Positions 16,980 through 25,464 of a stretch of 64,000 nucleotides of DNA are shown here, in pieces; the first letter of the stretch is position 1, and every line of letters begins with the position of its first letter. Origin of the DNA: Oceanococcus sp964629015 (lineage in GTDB: Bacteria > Pseudomonadota > Gammaproteobacteria > Nevskiales > Oceanococcaceae); assembly GCA_964629015.1 (NCBI GenBank), contig CAZVMN010000006.1, forward strand, positions 143,125 through 207,124, read 5' to 3'. The notes beneath the pieces are model-generated. The model was not told the DNA's origin. It ran no database searches and saw only the letters and a list, made by a program, of their open reading frames with translations. The translations under genes and the position numbers were made by a program.

Positions 16980-18644
16980 ATGCGCCACGCTATTTCCCAG
17001 CGGGTCCTGAGCCTGCTGCTTGCTCTGCCCCTCATCGGCTGCCAGCTGTCCGAACAGGCTCCGATTGTTCGCCTCGATCCTGATGCGACGACACCGTCAC
17101 CAACATTCTCGCCCAGCCCCACCGCGACACCCTCACCCACCGCGGCCCTGACACCAACGCCCTCCAGCACGCCGACACCACAGCCCACGCAGGTGCCGGA
17201 TACCGACCCGCCCGCCATATCCGCGCTGGAGGTCCCACCATTGCGCCCTGATGGGCGCTGGTTTCGCGATGCGACCAACAGAATCGTGATTTTGCAGGGC
17301 GTGTTTTCGGTCGAAAAACCGGTCAGCCCCGCGGCCGATGGCTTCGCCGCAAACTACGACAACTACGCGGAAGATTTACGCACTCTGGGCATGAACTCGG
17401 TGCGCCTGGCCTATCACTGGAGCGGACTGGAGGGCACCCGTGGCCAATACGACATGGTTTACCTGGAACGTATTCGTCGTGTGGTCAACAAGTTGGAAGC
17501 AGCGGGCATCTTCACCTTGATCGACTCACATCAAGACATGTTCGGGCCGAAATACGGCGAACGCGGCAATGGCTTTCCCGATTGGGCCGCGATTGACTAT
17601 GGCGTGCCGATGCTCGGCGACCTGGGCTTTCCCGGAAATTACTTTCAACCGCCGGTTTCTCTCGCCTTCGACAATCTTTGGTTGAACACCGATGGCATTC
17701 TCGATGCGTATGCCGCTCAGCTCAGCTTCGTCGCCTCACAGTTCACGGATTACGACTACCTGCTCGGCTACGACCTGATGAACGAACCGTGGGCCGGCAC
17801 GCAATACCCGGCGTGTTTCAACCTGACCGGCTGTCCACAATTCGACTGGCTGTTTCTACAACCGGCCATGGACAGCTTCGCGCGCGCAGTGCGCGCCCAG
17901 GACAGCAATGCCATCGTGTTCTACGAACCACAGTTCACTTTCGACAGCGGGGCCAAGACCTGGCTTAACGCGCCGCCCGAAGACGTCCGACCGGCTGGCT
18001 TTTCATTCCATGATCTTTGCGTCGCGCGAGCGCTGCGCCAGGTGGTGGATCAACCCATGCTGGGGACGCTGCTGGAGTCGGCATGCGACCCATTCCACAC
18101 ACAGGTTTATATCAATGCCTTTGAAGCCAGCTTGCGCATGAATGTGACGCCGTTCATGACCGAGGTTTTGGCCTCCAATGAGCGTGACACCGCGGGCCTG
18201 GAATGTCTGCTTGAACGCGCTGAAGACAACAAGATGTCGTGGAATGTGGGGCAATACCCAGCAGCCAACAATAACAACACGGTGGTGCTGGCCCGCGTCT
18301 TTCCTCGCGCCGTTGCCGGCACGCCAGAGCACTACCATTTTGACCCGCGCAGTGGGGTGTTTGAGATGAGTTACAGCGCAGACATGACCATCACCACCCC
18401 CACGCTGATTGCAGTGCCTGTTTCCGTGCACTACCCCGATGGCTACACGGTTGAAGTCAGCGGTGGTCGTGTGCTGTCGCAAGCCAACGCGGTTGAACTG
18501 GTGATTGCGCATGACAGCACCACAGTCAGCGTGCGCCTCGCCCCACCACCCGGTGACACAGCACAGCGCCCCGATTTACCGACCTGCGAAAAACCACTGG
18601 ATGCGGTGCTCGATGTTTACCAATCCTTGATGACCACCAACTGA
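16980..18644 (+). CDS. Lipoprotein endoglycoceramidase-like glycoside hydrolase family 5
   Basis: Probable secreted or outer-membrane-anchored glycosidase that splits the oligosaccharide-ceramide bond of glycosphingolipids. 554 residues: lipoprotein signal ending LPLIGC (Cys21), a Thr/Pro/Ser linker (about 35-75), then the GH5 barrel. GMNSVRLAYHWSGLEG and FTLIDSHQDMFG are typical of the endoglycoceramidase subgroup. The acid/base Glu269 lies in YDLMNEPWAG, and the nucleophile is probably Glu395 (PFMTEVLASNE). A C-terminal beta-domain follows (about 440-540). The gene starts directly after the tetR stop. The subgroup call is from motif memory; other sterol/lipid glucosidases of GH5 are possible. 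Confidence 0.82.
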   Translation: MRHAISQRVLSLLLALPLIGCQLSEQAPIVRLDPDATTPSPTFSPSPTATPSPTAALTPTPSSTPTPQPTQVPDTDPPAISALEVPPLRPDGRWFRDATNRIVILQGVFSVEKPVSPAADGFAANYDNYAEDLRTLGMNSVRLAYHWSGLEGTRGQYDMVYLERIRRVVNKLEAAGIFTLIDSHQDMFGPKYGERGNGFPDWAAIDYGVPMLGDLGFPGNYFQPPVSLAFDNLWLNTDGILDAYAAQLSFVASQFTDYDYLLGYDLMNEPWAGTQYPACFNLTGCPQFDWLFLQPAMDSFARAVRAQDSNAIVFYEPQFTFDSGAKTWLNAPPEDVRPAGFSFHDLCVARALRQVVDQPMLGTLLESACDPFHTQVYINAFEASLRMNVTPFMTEVLASNERDTAGLECLLERAEDNKMSWNVGQYPAANNNNTVVLARVFPRAVAGTPEHYHFDPRSGVFEMSYSADMTITTPTLIAVPVSVHYPDGYTVEVSGGRVLSQANAVELVIAHDSTTVSVRLAPPPGDTAQRPDLPTCEKPLDAVLDVYQSLMTTN

Positions 18645-18654
18645 CGACAAGAGA

Positions 18655-18684
18655 ATCGGGCCCATGTTGGGACACAGGCCCGAT
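18655..18684. terminator. Hairpin between the GH5 gene and a convergent lipoprotein gene
   Basis: Eight-bp arms ATCGGGCC (18655-18662) and GGCCCGAT (18677-18684) with a 14-nt loop between convergent stops. There is no U-run. Confidence 0.4.
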
Positions 18685-18693
18685 CCGCCGTTA

Positions 18694-19722
18694 TCAGAAT
18701 CCGCGCATGAAACGCGCGTTGGCCTCCGTGAGGGCTTTCAGGGCGCCGACCTGGTAATGATCCGGATTTGCAACCACCGAGATTTCCGTGGTTTTTGAGC
18801 TCTTGCCGCTAAAGAAGCCCAGCGCCGAGCTGATGACATTGGCTGTTTTTGCAGCGCCTGAGGTGGTGTCCTCGTTGCGCCCATAGGCGCCACCGATCAC
18901 CACCGGATCTTCCAGCGCGATGAAGCCGCTCTTGCTGAAGGTGCCGCCTTGGTCAACCAGAAACACGATGGCGCTCCCGGGGGTCACTTGAATGCCCTGA
19001 CCCATCGTGGTTTCCGCGGACAAGGTGGAATTCCGTTTGCCGCTGGAGAAATCACTGGTCAGGTAGTCCACGGTGTAATCCGTGTCCGTTCCGAAATAGG
19101 CAAAGTGCACTGTGTAATGCGCATTCACAATCGGTTTGCCGAGTTTGTCCGCCGTCTTGGCAACGCCGCTCTGATACTGACCTGCGCGGTCGACTTTCAG
19201 CAAAGACATGCCACTGGGAGCAAACGTGATTTCGTGTGGACGGCCACCAAACAGTTCCGCCATCGTCGAATCGTTGTCCACAACCTTGTTGTAAGGCGGA
19301 TTGGGGCTGGCTTCCCTGCTCAAACGCGACCAACTGGACTGAGTGGCCAGATTGGCGTTATTGAGAATGCTGTAGCCCTTGCCCTGAAGGCCGCGCTTAA
19401 AGTCGGCAAAGGCGCGATCGGTGATGGCTTGAAAATGCCCTTGTGGCACGCCACTCAAACGGGCGCGCAGCGTGGCCTGGGCATAGTCGCTCGTATCAGC
19501 GCCGCGCATCATGGGGCTCTTGGCCGTTGCCGTGCTGGCGTCCTGAATCACAAAGGTGACGCGGAAATCACCGATGTACACCTCTTTGCTCTTCGCCAAG
19601 GTCTGCGCGTTCTTGCTGTCGATACGACCACGCTCACTGGCTTTCGCACCGCTAAGATCGCCCGTGCTGGCGCAACCGGTGATCAGTGTGAACAACGCGA
19701 CCGCAAAAAGTCCCTTTTTCAT
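18694..19722 (-). CDS. Uncharacterised lipoprotein
   Basis: 342 residues starting MKKGLFAVALFTLITGC, a lipoprotein signal with lipobox ITGC (Cys17), then AST. The open frame continues 52 codons upstream, but the signal peptide fixes the start at 19722. The mature part is soluble and polar with no motif I recognise; a stretch rich in Gly/Ser/Lys lies near residues 290-320. It is transcribed toward the GH5 gene and has no clear operon partner. I give no function. Confidence 0.75.
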   Translation of the reverse strand: MKKGLFAVALFTLITGCASTGDLSGAKASERGRIDSKNAQTLAKSKEVYIGDFRVTFVIQDASTATAKSPMMRGADTSDYAQATLRARLSGVPQGHFQAITDRAFADFKRGLQGKGYSILNNANLATQSSWSRLSREASPNPPYNKVVDNDSTMAELFGGRPHEITFAPSGMSLLKVDRAGQYQSGVAKTADKLGKPIVNAHYTVHFAYFGTDTDYTVDYLTSDFSSGKRNSTLSAETTMGQGIQVTPGSAIVFLVDQGGTFSKSGFIALEDPVVIGGAYGRNEDTTSGAAKTANVISSALGFFSGKSSKTTEISVVANPDHYQVGALKALTEANARFMRGF

Positions 19723-19832
19723 CAGATAGTCCGGTGGAGGAAAGCGCGCAGCGTAAAAGTGCTGCGCGCCAACCAACAGCCCGTATTTAGGGGGACGTAT
19801 TGCGGGACTCGAAAGCGCTAGGACTGCGATCC

Positions 19833-20414
19833 TCAGGCTGACATGTACACCGGCCGACGCTGACTCAGACACATCCACACATCAGCGAATGAAGCCGCCC
19901 ACTGATCCAGTGGCAAGCCCATCTTGTGGACCACGTCAGACGCCGCCACCAGGCCTCGAACCGCGCTGGAGCGTTCGTCGATAATCAGACAATGATGGCC
20001 GTTGTAACCACGCAGCGCCCGCAGCAAGGTGTACACCCGCATCGGCTCAATCTGAGCGTAATTCATCGCCCGCAGCGTGCTTTTCGGACACATGAAGTCG
20101 GATACTGACAACTCAGCCCGGTCGTAGCCGGTCGCCACCTTTTTGATGATTTCCTCATCGCTGAGATCATCCAGACTGACCACACCAACAAACTCTTCGT
20201 GCTCGTCCACCACACACTTGAATCCGGTGTGCTGATGCTTCATGTCCGCCTTGGCATCCGAGATGCTGATATTGCCGCCGATCACCAACGGCAAAGAGCG
20301 GGTGAAATCGTTGAGGATGCTGAGCGCCGGCGAATCCACGCCGACGTCGTCAGACTCGACCGGCCAAACCAGGTGGCTCATCTGCCCAGCGTCAGAAAAA
20401 TTCAGTTCTTTCAT
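19833..20414 (-). CDS. CBS-domain protein
   Basis: 193 residues. Two CBS-like motifs can be seen: TGFKCVVDEHEEFVGVVSLD and HHCLIIDERSSAVRGLVAASDVV, with the hydrophobic-Asp pattern typical of adenosyl-ligand-binding CBS pairs. No catalytic domain is attached, so it is probably a regulatory subunit or stand-alone sensor. The ATG at 20414 has AAGGA seven bases upstream, which decides the start over the longer open frame. Confidence 0.8.
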   Translation of the reverse strand: MKELNFSDAGQMSHLVWPVESDDVGVDSPALSILNDFTRSLPLVIGGNISISDAKADMKHQHTGFKCVVDEHEEFVGVVSLDDLSDEEIIKKVATGYDRAELSVSDFMCPKSTLRAMNYAQIEPMRVYTLLRALRGYNGHHCLIIDERSSAVRGLVAASDVVHKMGLPLDQWAASFADVWMCLSQRRPVYMSA

Positions 20415-20510
20415 TGTGTTTCCTTCGCACCCGAAAAAGGTGCCAACGTCATACTTGAGTTCGGCAAGGCAGCCAGCAGCCGCGCTCACCATAAAAACGG
20501 CTCGTGGAAC

Positions 20511-20915
20511 TCAAGCGCGCGGCGGCGCGCGGGATAGCGGTAAGCGGTAACGTTGGGAAACAACAAAATGAAGCGACGGCGATGAGCCAGCAGCCTGAGG
20601 CGGCACGAAGGCATAAGCGACTGCGCTGGTGCTCGGCAGATGGTCAGAAAAGCCATCATTGCCATCAGAAGAGTCCTCACCATCACGGGGCGGCAGTGCC
20701 TTGCGGGCGCGAGAACCCACACGCAGACTGTCGCTGCCCTCGACCGTGAGCCCATCAAACGAACCGGCCGCAGCGGTGGCGTGATGGGTCAATTCCGACA
20801 ACGACGCAGCCTGACCAACCCAGCCCGCACTGAACAAAACAAACCCCAGGACCACCAGCGCAAAAACGCGTGTTCCGAAGGTTCTCTGCTGTGCCTGTGC
20901 TGTCGTCATAGTCAC
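20511..20915 (-). CDS. Small exported hypothetical protein
   Basis: About 134 residues, beginning with a signal or membrane segment (VFALVVLGFVLFSAGWVGQAAS, about residues 17-38 in two parts). The rest is polar and probably disordered, ending in a basic Arg/Pro-rich tail. Start is ATG 20915 or ATG 20909. No family recognised. The position between CBS and MAPEG genes on the same strand supports a real gene, but codon evidence is modest. Confidence 0.5.
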   Translation of the reverse strand: MTMTTAQAQQRTFGTRVFALVVLGFVLFSAGWVGQAASLSELTHHATAAAGSFDGLTVEGSDSLRVGSRARKALPPRDGEDSSDGNDGFSDHLPSTSAVAYAFVPPQAAGSSPSLHFVVSQRYRLPLSRAPPRA

Positions 20916-20998
20916 TCGGTCTGGGGTTAAAAATCCCGTTCCGTAGGAATTTTGATGCTACTCCGCGTTGACAGCCCCGTCCAATGCTGAGTTCAACC

Positions 20999-21421
20999 TC
21001 ACCCCAGCAGCGCCACAGCAGCCAGGACCATCATTACCAGAACCAGCAAACAACCGAGCATGAAAATCGGCCGGCGCACAGCAACCACATTGCTCCCGGT
21101 GTGCACGTAAGCATGGGCCATGCGGCTGAGCACAAACGCCCAGGCCAGTCCTTGCGCCAAAACGCCGGCCACACCCAGTTCAAACAGCATCACGACCAGG
21201 ACGTAGAACAACACCGGCACCTCAAATTGATTGCGGATGTTGTTGTTGATCTTCTGAACGCTCTCCGGCCAGGCATCGTCATGCAAGGCACGGCGTGCTT
21301 CATCCACCTGATTGTTCTTCACGGCTTGCGCCTTGGCGCTGGCCAAACGGATATACATCCACACAGTCAGCGCAATTTGCAGCAGCACAGGGAGAAAAAT
21401 CAGGGTTGGCTGGGTTGTCAT
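20999..21421 (-). CDS. MAPEG family membrane protein
   Basis: 140-residue inner-membrane protein with four hydrophobic segments. NNIRNQFEVPVLFYVLVVML in the centre and AWAFVLSRMAHAYVHTGSN are characteristic of the MAPEG superfamily (eicosanoid/glutathione-type membrane enzymes). Bacterial members are mostly uncharacterised; glutathione transferase or peroxidase activity is possible. Confidence 0.85.
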   Translation of the reverse strand: MTTQPTLIFLPVLLQIALTVWMYIRLASAKAQAVKNNQVDEARRALHDDAWPESVQKINNNIRNQFEVPVLFYVLVVMLFELGVAGVLAQGLAWAFVLSRMAHAYVHTGSNVVAVRRPIFMLGCLLVLVMMVLAAVALLG

Positions 21422-21557
21422 CGTGGCTCCTCACGCATGGTCATGCGGCAAGCATACAAATTCCCTGTCTTGCCCAGGGCGATTCATCCCAGCGTCGACT
21501 GAGCGCGGTGCGTTCCCGCGCTACAATCCCGAGATTCCAAATCTACAGGCGAATCCC

Positions 21558-22283
21558 ATGGCCAGCGACAGCGTCCACTACGAACTTTCAGACGGCATCG
21601 CCACAATCACGATCGACGATGGCAAGCGCAACGCCCTGTCCCCGGCGGTCTTTAAAGGCATTTACAGCGCCTTTCGGCAGGCCGAAAAAGACCAAGCCAT
21701 TGTCATCCTGACGGGCCGCGAAGGCGTCTTTTCGGCCGGTTACGACCTCAAGGTCATGAAGGCCGGTAATGCCGATACGCTGCGCATGCTACGTGCGGGT
21801 TATTCCCTCACCGCGCGCATCATGGAATATCCCTATCCGGTGATCACCGCGAGCACCGGGCATGTCTATGCCATGGGGGTGTTCATGATGCTGAGCACGG
21901 ATTACATCATTGGCATCAAGGGCGATTACACCATCACCGCCAACGAAGTGGCGATTGGCCTACCGATGCCACGGGTGCCTGCCACCGTTATGAAGCAACG
22001 CCTCACACCGGCGGCTTATCAACGCGCGATCACGCTGGCGGAAGGTTTCAATCCGGAGACGGCCGTAAACGCCGGTTTCTATGACGAAATCACCGATCTC
22101 GATGCCCTGATGGACACCGCCCGCGCCCGCGCCGAGCAATTCAAAAAGCTCGACATGAATGCGCACAGTTTCACCAAGCGGCGTATTCGGGCCAAGCAGA
22201 TCAAAGCGATTCGTCGTCAGGTCCCGCTCGACATCGTGGATGCGGTGCGCTTTGCACTGCAGGGCGGCAAACCCAAACGATGA
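21558..22283 (+). CDS. Crotonase/enoyl-CoA hydratase family protein
   Basis: 241-residue crotonase-fold protein acting on acyl-CoA thioesters. DGIATITIDDGKRNALSP at the N-terminus and GREGVFSAGYDLKVM around residue 55 (oxyanion-hole loop) define the family. A Glu in NEVAIGLPMP matches one of the two hydratase catalytic glutamates; I do not see a clear second one, so isomerase or hydrolase activity is equally possible. The ATG at 21558 begins the homology. It overlaps the next gene by 4 bp. Confidence 0.88.
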   Translation: MASDSVHYELSDGIATITIDDGKRNALSPAVFKGIYSAFRQAEKDQAIVILTGREGVFSAGYDLKVMKAGNADTLRMLRAGYSLTARIMEYPYPVITASTGHVYAMGVFMMLSTDYIIGIKGDYTITANEVAIGLPMPRVPATVMKQRLTPAAYQRAITLAEGFNPETAVNAGFYDEITDLDALMDTARARAEQFKKLDMNAHSFTKRRIRAKQIKAIRRQVPLDIVDAVRFALQGGKPKR

Positions 22284-23176
22284 GCTCAGCGCCGATCAGT
22301 CTGGCCTGTATTGGCGATGTGCACGGATTCTGGGACAGCGCCGACACCGACTATTTCAATCGATCGAGTTATCAAGGGTTGCTGTTCACCGGCGATTTGC
22401 CACGCTTTACCAACGCGGTACCGGTGGCGCGCCGCTTGGCTCATCTGACCAAGCCGGCCTGGCTGATACCCGGCAACCACGACGGCCCTTCGGCGCTGCA
22501 ACTGCTGGCCGAACTCAAAGGTTGGAAGAGCCTATGTGATCGTGGCGCCGACACCATGCCGCAACGCATGCAGGCGCTGGATAAAGCACTGGGCGCCATC
22601 CAGCTTGGTGGCTACAAGCTGTTCGACATCACCCCGCAATTGGGCTTGATCACCGCGCGCCCTCACGCCATGGGCCCGGACCGTTTCTACTTCCGTCGCT
22701 ACATGACGCAGGCTCACGCTGTGCGCAATGACGAGGACAGCACGCAGAAACTCAAACAGTTGGTGGATCAAGCACCGCAGCAGTTGATCTTTCTTGCCCA
22801 CAATGGGCCCAGCGGCCTTGGTGATCGCTCTACCGACATCTGGGGTTGCGACTTCTCGCCGGAGTTTGGTGATTTTGGCGACCGCGACTTACGCAACGCC
22901 ATTGACTACGCGCAAGCCCAGGGCAAGCAAGTTGTCGCTGTTGTCGCCGGTCATATGCACCACCGCCACAAACGCGGCGGTGGTGTGCGCGAACCTGCTG
23001 TGCGCCGCGACGGCGTGCTGTACATCAACGCCGCCAGCGTCGCGCGCATACGTGGCAAAGGCACACGTCGCCATCATGTCGCCTTGGAACTCCATGGACG
23101 AAAGATCGAAGCTTATGAACGCTGGGTGGATGCTCAGGGCCTAATCGTCGCCGAGAACCCATTGGCAAAAAGCTGA
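22280..23176 (+). CDS. Metallophosphoesterase (TIGR04168-like)
   Basis: 298-residue calcineurin-like phosphoesterase. The metal-binding motifs appear in order: IGDVHGFWD, FTGDLPRF, PGNHDG, LAHNGPSG and VVAGHMHHRHKRG. The arrangement fits the TIGR04168 group found mainly in cyanobacteria, plants and proteobacteria; substrate unknown. The ATG overlaps the crotonase stop (ATGA), implying co-expression. Confidence 0.87.
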   Translation: MSSAPISLACIGDVHGFWDSADTDYFNRSSYQGLLFTGDLPRFTNAVPVARRLAHLTKPAWLIPGNHDGPSALQLLAELKGWKSLCDRGADTMPQRMQALDKALGAIQLGGYKLFDITPQLGLITARPHAMGPDRFYFRRYMTQAHAVRNDEDSTQKLKQLVDQAPQQLIFLAHNGPSGLGDRSTDIWGCDFSPEFGDFGDRDLRNAIDYAQAQGKQVVAVVAGHMHHRHKRGGGVREPAVRRDGVLYINAASVARIRGKGTRRHHVALELHGRKIEAYERWVDAQGLIVAENPLAKS

Positions 23177-23191
23177 CGACGACCAGGCCGT

Positions 23192-23776
23192 TTAAATCAG
23201 ACGCCAAATGCGTTCCTGCCATGCCGTATCGGTGGCGAATATTCCGCTGAAGTGCGAGGTGACCGTGCTAACACCCGGCTGCCTGACTCCGCGCGTGGTC
23301 ATGCATTGATGCGCCGCATCGATCAGCACGGCAACACCACGTGGGGCCAACGCCGATTCCAACGCCCCAGCAATTTGAGCCGTCAAGGTCTCCTGCGTTT
23401 GCAACCGCTTTGCGAACACCTCAACCACGCGCACCAACTTGCTGATGCCCACAACGCGATCCGAGGGCACATACGCCACATGCGCTGTGCCGATAATCGG
23501 AACAATATGATGCTCGCAATGTGATTCCAGGCGGATATCGCGCAGTAGAACCATATCCTGGTAACCGCCGACCTCTTCAAAGGTCGCCTCCAACACACTG
23601 TCCGGATTCTGCTGGTAACCGCTGAAAAATTCCTGATAGGCACGCACCACTCGCGCAGGCGTATCCACCAATCCCTCGCGCGATGGATCATCACCGGCCC
23701 ACCGGATCAGCGTCCGCACGGCGTCCTCAGCTTGTTCTCGCGTCGGGCGCGTATGCAATGACTCGAACTTACCCAC
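23192..23776 (-). CDS. folE: GTP cyclohydrolase I (type IA)
   Basis: First enzyme of folate/pterin synthesis: GTP to dihydroneopterin triphosphate. With a GTG start at 23776 it has 194 residues, the normal length; no in-frame ATG exists near the homology start. Zinc ligands Cys87, His90 and Cys158 are present (ESHCEHHIVP and HQCMTTRG), so this is the zinc-dependent IA form, not the FolE2 form usually induced by zinc starvation. The start codon lies inside the 3' end of dksA (8-bp overlap), so its translation is coupled to dksA and thereby to the Zur-box region upstream. Confidence 0.92.
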   Translation of the reverse strand: MGKFESLHTRPTREQAEDAVRTLIRWAGDDPSREGLVDTPARVVRAYQEFFSGYQQNPDSVLEATFEEVGGYQDMVLLRDIRLESHCEHHIVPIIGTAHVAYVPSDRVVGISKLVRVVEVFAKRLQTQETLTAQIAGALESALAPRGVAVLIDAAHQCMTTRGVRQPGVSTVTSHFSGIFATDTAWQERIWRLI

Positions 23777-24206
23777 GATAATTGCGCTCGCGTTTCTCGT
23801 GCGCTTCCTGTGCAGCCACACACAACGTCGCGATCGGGCGGATGTCCAGTCGTGCAAAACCAATCGGCTCACCGGTTTCTTCACAGTAGCCGTAATCGCC
23901 GGTCTCAATCCGCTTTAGCGCCTGTTCGATTTTGCGCAGCAACTTGCGCTGACGGTCACGCGTGCGCAGTTCCAATGTCTGACTGGTTTCACGTTGAGCC
24001 CGGTCACCCTCGTCGCCGACCTGAAAGTGACTGTCATCACGCATCTGGTCGATGGTGTGCTGAGCGTCATTTAACAGATCGTTACGCCAGCTCAAGAGCT
24101 TGTCACGCAAATGGTCCAATTGTTCGCGACTGAGTTCGTTCGCCGTGGAATCATCGACGGATCGACGAGCCGACGCCTCAGGTCTTTTGGCAGAAGTTGT
24201 AGGCAT
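23769..24206 (-). CDS. dksA2: DksA2-like transcription factor lacking a full zinc finger
   Basis: RNA-polymerase secondary-channel factor that works with ppGpp. 145 residues: a coiled coil with the tip motif DxxDxA retained (Asp65, Asp68, Ala70), then a globular part. Canonical DksA has four Cys; here the pattern is Cys108-x-x-Thr111 and Cys129-x-x-Ala132, the same substitution known for the zinc-independent P. aeruginosa DksA2. It is the first gene of a dksA2-folE unit divergent from a COG0523 GTPase, with a Zur-box-like site between them. Expected role: replacing zinc-dependent DksA during zinc limitation. Confidence 0.9.
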   Translation of the reverse strand: MPTTSAKRPEASARRSVDDSTANELSREQLDHLRDKLLSWRNDLLNDAQHTIDQMRDDSHFQVGDEGDRAQRETSQTLELRTRDRQRKLLRKIEQALKRIETGDYGYCEETGEPIGFARLDIRPIATLCVAAQEAHEKRERNYRG

Positions 24207-24234
24207 TGCTTGTACAGGAAATCAATGGCACGAT

Positions 24235-24249
24235 TGTTACGTTATAACA
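24235..24249. promoter_or_regulatory. Zur box between dksA2 and the COG0523 gene
   Basis: TGTTACGTTATAACA matches the gammaproteobacterial Zur core TGTTATANTATAACA at all but two fixed positions, and the right flank continues ATTT as in the extended consensus. It lies 15 bp before the COG0523 ATG and 28 bp from the dksA2 start, so one site could repress both directions. Confidence 0.75.
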
Positions 24250-24264
24250 TTTTGGTGATTTGCC

Positions 24265-25464
24265 ATGCTACCTGTCACTGTGTTGTCCGGATTTCTCGGC
24301 GCGGGAAAAACCACAACCCTGAACCATATCCTCAACAACCGCGACGGTCGTCGCGTTGCGGTCATCGTCAACGACATGTCCGAAGTCAACATCGACGCGG
24401 ATCTGGTCAACCGCGAGGTCACCCTCAATCGTGCCGATGAGAAGTTGGTGGAAATGTCCAACGGCTGCATCTGCTGCACCTTGCGCGAAGACCTGCTGAT
24501 TGAGGTCTCGCGGCTGGCACGCGAAGGCCGTTTTGATGCCCTGGTCATTGAATCCACCGGCATATCGGAGCCGCTGCCGGTCGCCGAGACTTTCACATTC
24601 CGCGACGAAAACGGCGACAGTCTGTCCGATCTGGCCCGGCTCGACACCATGGTGACGGTGGTCGATGCGGTAAATTTCCCGTCCGACCTGGATCAGGCCG
24701 ACGACCTGTCTCAGCGTGGCGAAAGTCTCGGCGCAGACGATGAGCGTACAGTTGCCGATCTTCTCGTCGATCAGGTCGAGTTTGCTGACGTGATCGTGCT
24801 CAACAAAAGCGAGTTGGTCAGTCACGAAGAACGCCAGCGGCTCATCGCTGTGCTTAGCCAACTCAATCGCGAGGCCGAGATCGTGACCGCCAGCTTTGGC
24901 CAGGCGCCGATCGACAAACTGCTAAACACGGGCCGTTTCTCCTTCGAGCGCGCAGCCAGCGCACCCGGCTGGCTGCACGAACTGCGCGGCGAGCACACGC
25001 CCGAAACCGAGGAATACGGCATCACCAGCTTCGCCTATCGCGCACGGCGCCCGTTCCACCCACAGCGCTTTTGGGATGCGATCACCGGCGATGGCTGGCA
25101 GGGCACGCTGCTGCGTTCAAAAGGCTTCTTTTGGCTGGCCTCGCGCTTTGATCTGGCCGGTCAATGGTCGCAGGCTGGCGGAATCATGCGTCATGGCCCC
25201 GCAGGTTATTGGTGGTCAGCCATGCCTGACGATCAATGGCCACAGGACGACGACCATCGCCAACATATTCTGAGTCGTTTTGAGGATGAGTTCGGCGATC
25301 GTCGCCAAGAGCTGGTATTCATCGGTCAAGGGCTGGATGAAGCGCAGATGCGTCAGCGCTTTGACGATGCTTTGTTGAGTGATGAGGAACTTGCCGCAGG
25401 TCCGGCGGCATGGGCGCGCTATCCCGATCCGTTCCCGCGCTGGTTGGCGAGTGAGGCCGCATGA
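24265..25464 (+). CDS. COG0523 (CobW/ZigA-like) metal-chaperone GTPase
   Basis: G3E-family GTPase proposed to deliver zinc to client proteins. 399 residues: Walker A LSGFLGAGKTT (about 8-17), the metal-binding GCICC (Cys68, Cys70, Cys71), NKSE for guanine recognition, and a C-terminal CobW_C domain ending FPRWLASEAA. No long His-rich stretch is present. The gene starts just after a Zur box and overlaps the DUF1826 gene by 4 bp, with zur third in the unit, matching zinc-starvation operons of pseudomonads. Confidence 0.92.
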   Translation: MLPVTVLSGFLGAGKTTTLNHILNNRDGRRVAVIVNDMSEVNIDADLVNREVTLNRADEKLVEMSNGCICCTLREDLLIEVSRLAREGRFDALVIESTGISEPLPVAETFTFRDENGDSLSDLARLDTMVTVVDAVNFPSDLDQADDLSQRGESLGADDERTVADLLVDQVEFADVIVLNKSELVSHEERQRLIAVLSQLNREAEIVTASFGQAPIDKLLNTGRFSFERAASAPGWLHELRGEHTPETEEYGITSFAYRARRPFHPQRFWDAITGDGWQGTLLRSKGFFWLASRFDLAGQWSQAGGIMRHGPAGYWWSAMPDDQWPQDDDHRQHILSRFEDEFGDRRQELVFIGQGLDEAQMRQRFDDALLSDEELAAGPAAWARYPDPFPRWLASEAA

